From Sphingobacteriaceae bacterium (GTDB taxonomy: Bacteria; Bacteroidota; Bacteroidia; Sphingobacteriales; Sphingobacteriaceae), in contig JAGIAD010000003.1 in assembly GCA_017745075.1 (NCBI GenBank), positions 62,001-126,000 on the forward strand: 64,000 nt of DNA, given 5' to 3'. Position 1 is the stretch's first letter. Each line of letters opens with the position of its first letter. Below, in pieces: positions 55,069 to 63,106 of this stretch. The position numbers and the translations under genes were made by a program. Below the pieces are notes generated by a model that saw nothing but the letters and a program-made list of their open reading frames with translations, was not told where the DNA came from and did not search any database.

Positions 55069-56238
55069 TTGCCATTTTTGGATCAGCTTCCTAAAATACT
55101 TTTTATCGCAGACGAAGTTCCTCAGTCAATAAACGCAGGATCAATACAGTTTTATCGCCTGTTCGAAAATTATCCACCAAACCGATTGATGGTTTTCGGA
55201 AAATCGCCCTTACCCGGCGCTGCTATTCTAGATTGTCCCTATTATGAATTAAAGTATTCCTTTCTAGAGAGGATGAGACTGTCCAGATTTACATCTTTAT
55301 TATCAGACCTGCAAGCGCTAGAACTTTTTGTGCCTAAATTGCCCCAAAGTCTGGTAAAAGTGGCCAAGGTTTTCAAACCAGACTTGGTGGTAAGCCTGAT
55401 GCAGCACCTCACCTACTACTACCCCGCCTATCAACTTGCCAAAAAGGAAAAACTGCCATTCGTTTTATTTTGCCACGATGACGCAGAAGATTTTTCGAGG
55501 ATACACCGACGATTTAAAAGAAAATTATTGCAACTGAATGGCAAAATCTATAGATCAGCGACCAAACGAATTTGTATCAGTCCGGAAATGGCTTGCCAAT
55601 GGAAAGTCAAATACGACGCAGATGGTGATTTTTTATATCCTACAGCATCTACCACTTTGGCAGCCAAAGAAATTGATATTGAAAGCCTGCAACCCAAAAA
55701 AAAGCTCAAAATTGGCTATGCGGGTTCATTGGCATATGGTTATAAAGAAGGCATAGAAGAAATAATACCAATCCTTGAAAAAACGGATACCGTGCTAAAA
55801 ATATACAGGGATGAAAACGGTCTGTTGCCACCATCAAAAAATTTGGAGTATGGCGGCTTTTCTAAAACTGCCGAAGAGACCTTTGAAAAAATAAAAACCG
55901 AATGTGACGCCGTTATCCTACCCTATTCTTCAAAACAACGCTTTAAATCGCTATATAGCACTCATTTTCCGAGCAAAATCCCCGAATACGTTTTATTAGG
56001 GATGCCTATCATTGTGATAGGTCCTGATTATGCAAATGGCCTAAGATGGGCAAACACAAAAAAGGGCATCTTTTGCGGCAACTCAACATCTTTGATGGGT
56101 ATATTGGCAGATTTAAAGCAAAACTCGCCCAAGCTAAGAGAAACTTTGGTTACTTTGAAGGATATTGACGATTTCAATCCCTATCAGATTAACAAAAAAT
56201 TTATGCAACTTATAAATGACGCCGGAAAAACGGGTTAG
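55069..56238 (+). CDS. GT-B glycosyltransferase (family 4-like)
   Basis: 389 aa. KILFIADEVPQSINAGSIQF opens the N-terminal domain and FKPDLVVSLMQHLTYYYPAY belongs to it. LKIGYAGSLAYGYKEGIEEI begins the donor half. The canonical E-x7-E block is weak; HFPSKIPEYVLLGMPIIVIG takes its place, so family 4 assignment is less sure than for neighbouring GT4 genes. Start is TTG at 55069, the first start after the previous stop. It overlaps the acyltransferase gene by 23 bp. Confidence 0.75.
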   Translation: MPFLDQLPKILFIADEVPQSINAGSIQFYRLFENYPPNRLMVFGKSPLPGAAILDCPYYELKYSFLERMRLSRFTSLLSDLQALELFVPKLPQSLVKVAKVFKPDLVVSLMQHLTYYYPAYQLAKKEKLPFVLFCHDDAEDFSRIHRRFKRKLLQLNGKIYRSATKRICISPEMACQWKVKYDADGDFLYPTASTTLAAKEIDIESLQPKKKLKIGYAGSLAYGYKEGIEEIIPILEKTDTVLKIYRDENGLLPPSKNLEYGGFSKTAEETFEKIKTECDAVILPYSSKQRFKSLYSTHFPSKIPEYVLLGMPIIVIGPDYANGLRWANTKKGIFCGNSTSLMGILADLKQNSPKLRETLVTLKDIDDFNPYQINKKFMQLINDAGKTG

Positions 56239-57202
56239 CGCGATAGACTGTTTGAGAGGATTGGCTGCCCTAAGCGTCTGCTTTTTTCATTTTGTACACG
56301 GAAACGGTCACTATCTGCCCCCAGCCAACTATCTTAAGAAAATTGGCAGCTGTGGTTTTTTAGGCGTGGAGATTTTTTTCATCATATCAGGATTTATACT
56401 CCCCCTGTCTTTAGAGTCTAGCAATTACTTGCTAAAAAACTATTTCACTTTTATCCTGAAGCGACTTATCAGGATAGATATACCCTATTTAGTGGTAATC
56501 GTATTGAGTATTGCGCTTGCCTACCTTAGTACTTTATCACCTTTATATAAAGGCTTACCATTTTGCATAGACTACGTCAATATCGCTTTACATATTGGGT
56601 ATTTGACATCAATATTTGGCAAAGCCTGGATAAACCCCGCATTTTGGACCCTAGCTTTAGAATTTCAATTTTATTTGTTGATTGCCCTCATCTATCCTTT
56701 GCTAATCAGAAAAGGAGCCTATTTACATGTCTTTATCGCACTGTCTCTAATAAGCAGTTACTTCATTCAAACTAACGACTTCATTTTTAGCTATCTCCCT
56801 TTTTTCTGTCTGGGCATCGTTTTTTTTAAATATTACAGATCTTTCATAGATTTTAAGACTTTTCTCACATTGGCAGTCAGCATCTACGTTTTTGTGTTGC
56901 TGAAATTTGATTATCGATATTTAATAGCATCGCTGCTTCCCCTAGTGATATTTTACAAGTATGATATCGCCAATAAATTGCTCCTATTTTTGGGCAAGAT
57001 TTCCTATTCGATCTACCTACTCCATATACCAATAGGCATGAGGGTTATTAATATAACTGATTCACTTGTACAAGACCCGTCCATAAAATCGCTCGTCGTT
57101 TTTATTGACATTTTATTAGTGGTGGGTGTTTCGTACCTGTTCAATACATTTGTAGAAACTCCTGCAATAGCCCTATCTAAAAAAATCGTTTACAAAAGTT
57201 AG
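56216..57202 (+). CDS. membrane O-acyltransferase (acyltransferase 3 family)
   Basis: 328 aa, about ten hydrophobic helices. The family start AIDCLRGLAALSVCFFHFVH contains the conserved R and H; FLGVEIFFIISGFILPLS and PAFWTLALEFQFYLLIALIY are the next two signature blocks. These enzymes (OafA/YrhL) acetylate or acylate sugars using a cytoplasmic acyl donor. A second gene of the family lies at 59528-60646. The start overlaps the previous gene by 23 bp. Confidence 0.92.
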   Translation: MTPEKRVSAIDCLRGLAALSVCFFHFVHGNGHYLPPANYLKKIGSCGFLGVEIFFIISGFILPLSLESSNYLLKNYFTFILKRLIRIDIPYLVVIVLSIALAYLSTLSPLYKGLPFCIDYVNIALHIGYLTSIFGKAWINPAFWTLALEFQFYLLIALIYPLLIRKGAYLHVFIALSLISSYFIQTNDFIFSYLPFFCLGIVFFKYYRSFIDFKTFLTLAVSIYVFVLLKFDYRYLIASLLPLVIFYKYDIANKLLLFLGKISYSIYLLHIPIGMRVINITDSLVQDPSIKSLVVFIDILLVVGVSYLFNTFVETPAIALSKKIVYKS

Positions 57203-58111
57203 ATGATCGTCGACATTTCATTAATTATTCCAACTTTTAACAGAAAGGAAGCGCTACACAGAACGATAGAGAGCATTTCGACCCAAGAGTGCCAACCAGA
57301 AGAAATCTTTATTATAGATGCCTCCGTTCCCTTTATACCTGAAAACGATTCGCTTAAACAACTTTTTCCTGATTTAAAGAGCAACATTCTGCATCTGCCT
57401 GCCCGGCAAAAGGGTTCGGCCAAGCAACGCAACCAGGGAATAGAATTGGCGAAAAACGGGATCATCGGATTTGTCGATGACGATATTATTCTTGAACCAA
57501 AATGCATCGAAAATTTATATCGAGGGTTGATTGATAACGGAAGATGTGGTGGTATCAATGCTACTATAAGTAACCAATCTTTTCATCCACTAGGCACCCT
57601 CAGCAAATTGGTTTATTGGGCAATGGGCATCAATACCGCCCAGTTTTTGCCCGGAAAATGTGTTGGCCCCATAATCACATTCCTTCCGGCCAGCGCACAA
57701 GATTCAGATATAGTCCAAGTAGACTGGCTAAATACTACATGCACACTGTACCGGAGAGAGGCATTGCCGAGCCCTGTGTTCGATGAGCATTTTACAGGTT
57801 ATTCATTAATGGAAGACTTGGCGCTTTCGCTAAGGGTTGGCAAAAAATGGACACTGCTTAATTCTCAACATGCCGTAATTTATCATAACAGCCAACCTGG
57901 CGACGAAAAAAACAACCTGCTTATCATGGCAGAAATGGATTTGGTAAATAGATACTATATTATGAAATATATTTTGCATCGTAGTTCGTTTAAACATAAG
58001 TTGCAGTTGTTGCTTCAACAGGTTTTCAGTGGGATAGCCACAAAGCATATATTTAAATCGAAATACTGGAAAGCCAAAATGAATGCAATCCAAAAAATCA
58101 GATCGTTTTAA
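57203..58111 (+). CDS. family 2 glycosyltransferase
   Basis: 302 aa. ISLIIPTFNRKEALHRTIES, then EEIFIIDASVPFIPEND, QKGSAKQRNQGIELAKNGII, and the metal site GFVDDDIILEP. The nucleotide loop is atypical (IIDASVPF instead of VDDGSTD). The acceptor block FTGYSLMEDLALSLRVG carries the catalytic acid. ATG starts directly after the acyltransferase stop. The gene overlaps the next one by 29 bp. Confidence 0.86.
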   Translation: MIVDISLIIPTFNRKEALHRTIESISTQECQPEEIFIIDASVPFIPENDSLKQLFPDLKSNILHLPARQKGSAKQRNQGIELAKNGIIGFVDDDIILEPKCIENLYRGLIDNGRCGGINATISNQSFHPLGTLSKLVYWAMGINTAQFLPGKCVGPIITFLPASAQDSDIVQVDWLNTTCTLYRREALPSPVFDEHFTGYSLMEDLALSLRVGKKWTLLNSQHAVIYHNSQPGDEKNNLLIMAEMDLVNRYYIMKYILHRSSFKHKLQLLLQQVFSGIATKHIFKSKYWKAKMNAIQKIRSF

Positions 58112-59000
58112 GTTGAAAATACTCATCGGCATCACTACAAAAAACCGGGCAGAGATTTTACCAAAGGCAATTGATTCCGCACTTTCGCAAGACTATCAAA
58201 ATAAGGAGGTGTGGGTGTTTGACGACGCTTCGACAGATGACACCTCTTTGCTGCAAAACCGATATCCACAGGTTAATTGGATTACATCAGCAGAATCAAA
58301 AGGCTTGATGTACGCCAGAAACTTATTTATGGGTCAAGAAGGGTTCGAACTTTTCTGTAGCCTAGATGATGATGCTTGGTTTCTCAAATCAGATTCCTTG
58401 TCGAAGGTTATCCATTTTTTTGAAAATGACAGTCAGATCGCAGCAATTGGCTTTGACATGCTAGACAAGCAAAACGGTTTGCCGTCAGTTGTCAAACAAA
58501 CGGTTTTGCTAACCAACAGCTATATCGGCTGCGGTCATGTGATACACTGCAGCGCGGCGCGCCAAGTAGGCTTGTATACCTTGGCACCCGGCTATTATGG
58601 AAGCGAAGAAAAGGACCTTTGCTTGAGGCTAATCGACAGCAATTATCTGATTTTAAAATATACCGGCGAATATGTGTGGCATGATAAAACCAACATTGAA
58701 CGCGACCTGCAATTGCAGCACAGGTCGGGTGTATGCAACGACCTGGTTTTTGCTTACAGAAGAACACCGATACTTTATCTTTTTCCTGCCCTCTTTTCAA
58801 AAATCATCAAACAGTTCCTATTTGCTTTCACCTATAAGAAAAATAGGCTTGGTGGCAGTACGGCCCAAGGGATATATGACTTTTTTGTTTGGCTCTTGAC
58901 CAAAAAAACATTTAGGAAAGCAGTATCGGTCAGGGGATTTAAAAAATACCAATCTTATAAAAATCATGGACAGATATATATGGGAAGCACTTTTATTTAA
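58083..59000 (+). CDS. family 2 glycosyltransferase
   Basis: 305 aa. KILIGITTKNRAEILPKAID, VWVFDDASTDDTSLLQNRYP and the metal motif CSLDDDAWFL (~90-99) identify the fold; SEEKDLCLRLIDSNY is the acceptor-side block. The ATG at 58083 lies within the previous gene (29-bp overlap); a TTG at 58113, 2 bp after that gene's stop, would remove ten residues and is a real alternative. A basic, aromatic C-terminal part may bind the membrane. Confidence 0.86.
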   Translation: MQSKKSDRFKLKILIGITTKNRAEILPKAIDSALSQDYQNKEVWVFDDASTDDTSLLQNRYPQVNWITSAESKGLMYARNLFMGQEGFELFCSLDDDAWFLKSDSLSKVIHFFENDSQIAAIGFDMLDKQNGLPSVVKQTVLLTNSYIGCGHVIHCSAARQVGLYTLAPGYYGSEEKDLCLRLIDSNYLILKYTGEYVWHDKTNIERDLQLQHRSGVCNDLVFAYRRTPILYLFPALFSKIIKQFLFAFTYKKNRLGGSTAQGIYDFFVWLLTKKTFRKAVSVRGFKKYQSYKNHGQIYMGSTFI

Positions 59001-59538
59001 AAAAACCTTCGGGTTAAAAAGCAGAGCCAAAATATTGCTCTACAAAGCCTTAGGACTGAAATTAGGCAAAAGAAACCGATTCGAAAACGGTAGGATCCGG
59101 AGGGTTACACAAATTGAATTGGGACAGCATAATGCCTTTACTTCGGGTTATATGCTTTGGCCGGAAGATGCACCTTTCAAAGGCACAAGAATAAAAATTG
59201 GCAATTACAACTATTTCAATAGGAACGTTATGATTGATGCCTGTGGAAGCATTGAAATTGGAGACAATAATATGTTTGGCCCGGATATTTACATCACCGA
59301 TTCAAACCATAGCTACAATGGCCAGGCATCCCCAAAGGAATTGCCGATGCAAAAAGGCAAGGTAATGATCGGGAACAATTGTTGGCTTGGCGCCAAAGTG
59401 GTCATCTTAAAAGATGTGGTACTTGGAGACAATTGTATTGTGGGCGCAGGTGCCGTAGTCACTAAAAGTTTTCCATCAGGAAGCGTAATTGCTGGAGTAC
59501 CGGCAAAAATTATCAATATTAAAAAAGTTGAGGATTAA
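58966..59538 (+). CDS. hexapeptide-repeat acetyltransferase (CatB/WcaF-like)
   Basis: 190 aa left-handed beta-helix protein. Imperfect hexapeptides run from IELGQHNAF through IKIGNYNYFNRNVMIDACG, IEIGDNNMFGPDIYI and VMIGNNCWLGAKVVILKDVV to LGDNCIVGAGAVVTKSFP and VIAGVPAKI. The catalytic histidine is in TDSNHSYNG. It should be a cytoplasmic trimer acetylating a sugar hydroxyl with acetyl-CoA. It overlaps the genes before (35 bp) and after it. Confidence 0.92.
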   Translation: MDRYIWEALLFKKTFGLKSRAKILLYKALGLKLGKRNRFENGRIRRVTQIELGQHNAFTSGYMLWPEDAPFKGTRIKIGNYNYFNRNVMIDACGSIEIGDNNMFGPDIYITDSNHSYNGQASPKELPMQKGKVMIGNNCWLGAKVVILKDVVLGDNCIVGAGAVVTKSFPSGSVIAGVPAKIINIKKVED

Positions 59539-60646
59539 TACTCTTTTTTTAGACGGTTTAAGAGGCTTCGCCGCGCTCTATGTTTTGTTGTGCCACGCCA
59601 GAATGTTTCTTTGGGAAGGCTATTCGAAGGGTTTTCTAATACACAAAAACGAATATTCAATCGTTAACAAAATCTTCATATACCTGTTCACTGCAGCTAG
59701 ATTTGGCCACGAAGTGGTGTTATTATTTTTTGTGTTATCTGGTTTTCTTATACACTTAAAATATGCCAGGAATATTGCCAATTACGGAAGTGAAAAATTT
59801 AATTGGTCCTGTTATTTAAAGCGTCGATTAAAAAGGATTTATCCTCCTTTTTTATTCTCCATTTTGCTTACCTACTGCCTTGATTATATTGGACGTTTAT
59901 ATTTTCCTATTCCTTATTATAAAGTCGATCCGAATGACTTTTCCATAGGGAATGCCTACGACATAAAGACTTTGCTTGGTAACTTGGTATTTTTGATGCA
60001 GGCTTATGTAGATCCATGGGGCAGCAATACCCCCACTTGGTCGCTAAAATTTGAATGGTGGTTCTATATGCTCTATCCTTTTATCTTGTTCGTCAATAGA
60101 AAATCTGTACTTTACTCTTTCGGGCTTGTTGCTGTATTGTTTCTTTTCTCGTTCTTTCAGCCACTTTGGATGCCTGAACTATTTAAACAAATTTTTGGAG
60201 CTATAATATGCTGGTGGCTTGGTGCAATATTGGCTGATGTTTACAGCAAAAGAATCAGAATTAGTTTTGGCACGCTTTCTTTATTTTCGTTGTTATTGCC
60301 TTTTTTGGCAGTCTACAACCTGCGCAGTACCCAAGTTTATGACTCGTTGTGGTCTGTCGGATTCATGGGACTGATCTCTTCGCTCTTCTATCTAAAAAGC
60401 AAGGGCATTTCAACCAATTTGTTAGACAAGATGAAATTTTTAGGCGATTTTTCCTATACACTATATATCATACATTTTCCTATTCTGATACTGCTTAGCG
60501 GAGTTTTGCTAAAATATACTAAGGGCCAATATCCTCAACATCTAGGCTATGTTTTTATTGGTGCCTTATTATGCATACTAATTTCCTACTTACTTCATTT
60601 TGTTGTAGAAAAACCATTTGTCCAGAAAAAATCCAATGCCACCTAA
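59528..60646 (+). CDS. membrane O-acyltransferase (acyltransferase 3 family), second copy
   Basis: 372 aa from a TTG at 59528, chosen because it sits just before the family start TLFLDGLRGFAALYVLLCHA and overlaps the previous gene by only 11 bp; a frame open from 59489 adds 13 residues of no family likeness. HEVVLLFFVLSGFLIHLKYA and TPTWSLKFEWWFYMLYPFIL are the next signatures, and about ten helices are present. The two acyltransferases in this operon are distant in sequence, so they probably act on different positions. Confidence 0.88.
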   Translation: MRINTLFLDGLRGFAALYVLLCHARMFLWEGYSKGFLIHKNEYSIVNKIFIYLFTAARFGHEVVLLFFVLSGFLIHLKYARNIANYGSEKFNWSCYLKRRLKRIYPPFLFSILLTYCLDYIGRLYFPIPYYKVDPNDFSIGNAYDIKTLLGNLVFLMQAYVDPWGSNTPTWSLKFEWWFYMLYPFILFVNRKSVLYSFGLVAVLFLFSFFQPLWMPELFKQIFGAIICWWLGAILADVYSKRIRISFGTLSLFSLLLPFLAVYNLRSTQVYDSLWSVGFMGLISSLFYLKSKGISTNLLDKMKFLGDFSYTLYIIHFPILILLSGVLLKYTKGQYPQHLGYVFIGALLCILISYLLHFVVEKPFVQKKSNAT

Positions 60647-61868
60647 AGTAAGTGTGATCCATCCCGGAACACAACATGCGCCTAACCTGGCCAAAGTGCT
60701 TGGCAAATTAAACCTCTTATTGTATTTCGTCACATCTGTAGGTTGGACATCCGAAAGTCTGTTCATACTCCTGTTAAAGCATTTCAGTACATCTTTATAT
60801 AAAAAGCTATTTAATAGGGTGTTCAATATAGAGAAGCACAAATTAGTTACCTATCCCTTTGCCGAACTACGCTTTCATTTGACTCAAAAGCACCAAGACC
60901 ATGATGAAATCGAGCGCTACATCTTCAAGAGGAATTCCTTTTTTCAAAATGCGGTCGAAAAGAAAATCATCGACCGGTCAGATGTATTGATCGGCTTTGA
61001 CACCTCATCGTGGATCATTGCCGAAAGGGCAAAAAAAGCACATAAAAAATTTATATTAGATCAAACTATCGGACATCCTTCATCCAAATACAATCTTTTT
61101 ACACAATTAAACAATAAATATGCTCAATGGCATTCCAATACCGACCTTTCGCCTAAACCTGAAAGTTTGCTACAGTTGGAAACCTCCGAACATGCTATGG
61201 CTGATGCAATAGTAGTACCGAGCCATTTCGTCAAGGATACACTTGTATCAAACGGCGTTTCAAGGGCTAAAATCCATGTCAATCCCTTTGGTATCGACCA
61301 AGATCTATTTATTGACCTCGATCGAAGAGATTACCAAGCCCAAACTTTAAAATTTTTATTCGTCGGCACCATCAATGTTCGCAAAGGTATACTTGATTTG
61401 TTGCAGGTATGGGAAGAGTTGAAGCTCAAAAATGCCGAATTGGTGCTAGCGGGCGCAAATCAAATACCTACTATTGTCGATGCTGCATTTGCAGATCCAA
61501 CCATTAAGTTTCTGGGCAAGATAGAAAAAAATAGGCTTCCAGAGATCTACAATGATGCCCATGTCTTTGTTTTTCCAAGCTATTTTGAAGGATTAGCACA
61601 AGTTCAACTCGAAGCACTAAGTTGTGGTCTACCGGTAATCGGTTCCGTAAATTCCGGTGCGAAAGACATGGTTGTGGACGGCTACAATGGGTTTGTTATC
61701 GAGCCTGGAAATCTTGATACTCTAAAAAAATCAATCAATTTCTTTATACAAAATCGCGAAAAATTAACACAGATGTCAAAAAACGCGAAGGAAAGCGCAG
61801 CAGGTTTTAGCTGGGAGAATTATGGAAAACGGTGGAAAACGATTATCGAAAAAGTAATGCAGAACTAA
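60636..61868 (+). CDS. family 4 glycosyltransferase
   Basis: 410 aa from ATG 60636 (MPPKVSVIHPGTQHAPNLAK). The donor domain has LKFLFVGTINVRKGILDLLQ, AELVLAGANQIP, FVFPSYFEGLAQVQLEALSC (E-x7-E) and GLPVIGSVNSGAKDMV. The N-terminal half with ERYIFKRNSFF and DVLIGFDTSSW marks a GT4 subgroup common in Bacteroidota and Cyanobacteria EPS loci. It overlaps the acyltransferase gene by 11 bp. Confidence 0.9.
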   Translation: MPPKVSVIHPGTQHAPNLAKVLGKLNLLLYFVTSVGWTSESLFILLLKHFSTSLYKKLFNRVFNIEKHKLVTYPFAELRFHLTQKHQDHDEIERYIFKRNSFFQNAVEKKIIDRSDVLIGFDTSSWIIAERAKKAHKKFILDQTIGHPSSKYNLFTQLNNKYAQWHSNTDLSPKPESLLQLETSEHAMADAIVVPSHFVKDTLVSNGVSRAKIHVNPFGIDQDLFIDLDRRDYQAQTLKFLFVGTINVRKGILDLLQVWEELKLKNAELVLAGANQIPTIVDAAFADPTIKFLGKIEKNRLPEIYNDAHVFVFPSYFEGLAQVQLEALSCGLPVIGSVNSGAKDMVVDGYNGFVIEPGNLDTLKKSINFFIQNREKLTQMSKNAKESAAGFSWENYGKRWKTIIEKVMQN

Positions 61869-61869
61869 T

Positions 61870-63030
61870 TTGAAGACAATATTCTTAAATTCACACCCCA
61901 TACAATACTTTGCACCGCTCTATAAATATTGGTCAGAAAATGCTGGTGATCTAGAGGTCTGGTATTGTTCTGACGAAAGTTTATCGAGCAACCATGATCC
62001 TGGATTTAATAAAAAAATCAAATGGGATATCGACCTCCTTGATGGATATTCATATAAGTTTTTTAGAAACCATTCGCCTATGGCGTCCATCCATAGAGGC
62101 TTTTTTGGATTAATAAATCTAGGTGTAATAAGGGCACTTTACAAAGAGCCCAAGAGCTTGATTGTAGTTCATGGCTGGGGCTATTTTACTCATGTTCTTA
62201 CCTTAATTTTTGCTAGGTTGTTTGGGCATAAAGTTGCCTTAAGAGCAGAAACGCCCAATATACAAGAAGACATGAAACCTAGGTTTCCTACCCTTCTCAA
62301 ACACTTCTATTTGCGTTTTCTATTTCTATTTGTCAGAACGTTTTTATACATCGGTCAAGAGAATAAAAAATTCTATTTACGGCTGGGCCAAAAACGAAAG
62401 AAACTCATATTTGCACCCTACTGTGTCGATAATGCCAGATTTCAGCAAGAAGCGAGTTTGTTGTCTAAAAATGAGGCCAAAACACTGTTAAACATTGCTC
62501 CAGATAATTTTACCCTGCTTTTTTGCGGAAAATATATCTACAAAAAAAGACCCCTTGATCTAATTAAAGCTTTTAAATTAGCAGACCTCGCAAACGCTAG
62601 TTTGCTCATGCTAGGAGAAGGAGAGCTGAGAGATGAAATGGAAACCTACGTCCGTGTAAATCAACTACAAGAACGAGTGACATTAACTGGTTTTATTAAT
62701 CAATCTGATCTCTACAAATACTACCGTGCAGCCGACGTATTTGTGATGTGTTCAGATTTGGGAGAAACTTGGGGACTTTCTGTAAACGAAGCTATGAATT
62801 TCGGGCTGCCGTTAATCGTATCTGATGTGACAGGTTGTTCGTCTGATCTTGTCAAATCAAATGGCTATATTTATCCTGTGGGTGATATTAACAAGCTTGC
62901 TGCCTATATTCTAAATATAGGGATGAGCAGTATAGACCAAAGAACAAAAATGTCTGAAGAATCTTTGCGAATTATAAAAAAATATAGTTTTGAAGTTATT
63001 ATTAATAATCACAAGACTATAATCGATTAA
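61870..63030 (+). CDS. family 4 glycosyltransferase
   Basis: 386 aa from TTG 61870, 1 bp after the previous stop. It begins KTIFLNSHPIQYFAPLYKYW, a hallmark of a GT4 subgroup with HPIQYF. VVHGWGYFTHVL and LRAETPN follow. The donor domain has LLFCGKYIYKKRPLDLIKAF, LLMLGEGELRDEM and LGETWGLSVNEAMNFGLPLI (E-x7-E). It is the last transferase before the polymerase-like gene, with a 76-bp gap after it. Confidence 0.9.
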   Translation: MKTIFLNSHPIQYFAPLYKYWSENAGDLEVWYCSDESLSSNHDPGFNKKIKWDIDLLDGYSYKFFRNHSPMASIHRGFFGLINLGVIRALYKEPKSLIVVHGWGYFTHVLTLIFARLFGHKVALRAETPNIQEDMKPRFPTLLKHFYLRFLFLFVRTFLYIGQENKKFYLRLGQKRKKLIFAPYCVDNARFQQEASLLSKNEAKTLLNIAPDNFTLLFCGKYIYKKRPLDLIKAFKLADLANASLLMLGEGELRDEMETYVRVNQLQERVTLTGFINQSDLYKYYRAADVFVMCSDLGETWGLSVNEAMNFGLPLIVSDVTGCSSDLVKSNGYIYPVGDINKLAAYILNIGMSSIDQRTKMSEESLRIIKKYSFEVIINNHKTIID

Positions 63031-63106
63031 AATATACTGACAAACTTTACAGGTCTGAAAATAAATATCAACAATTCTATTAAAAAAGCCTATTCTAAGA
63101 TATTTA

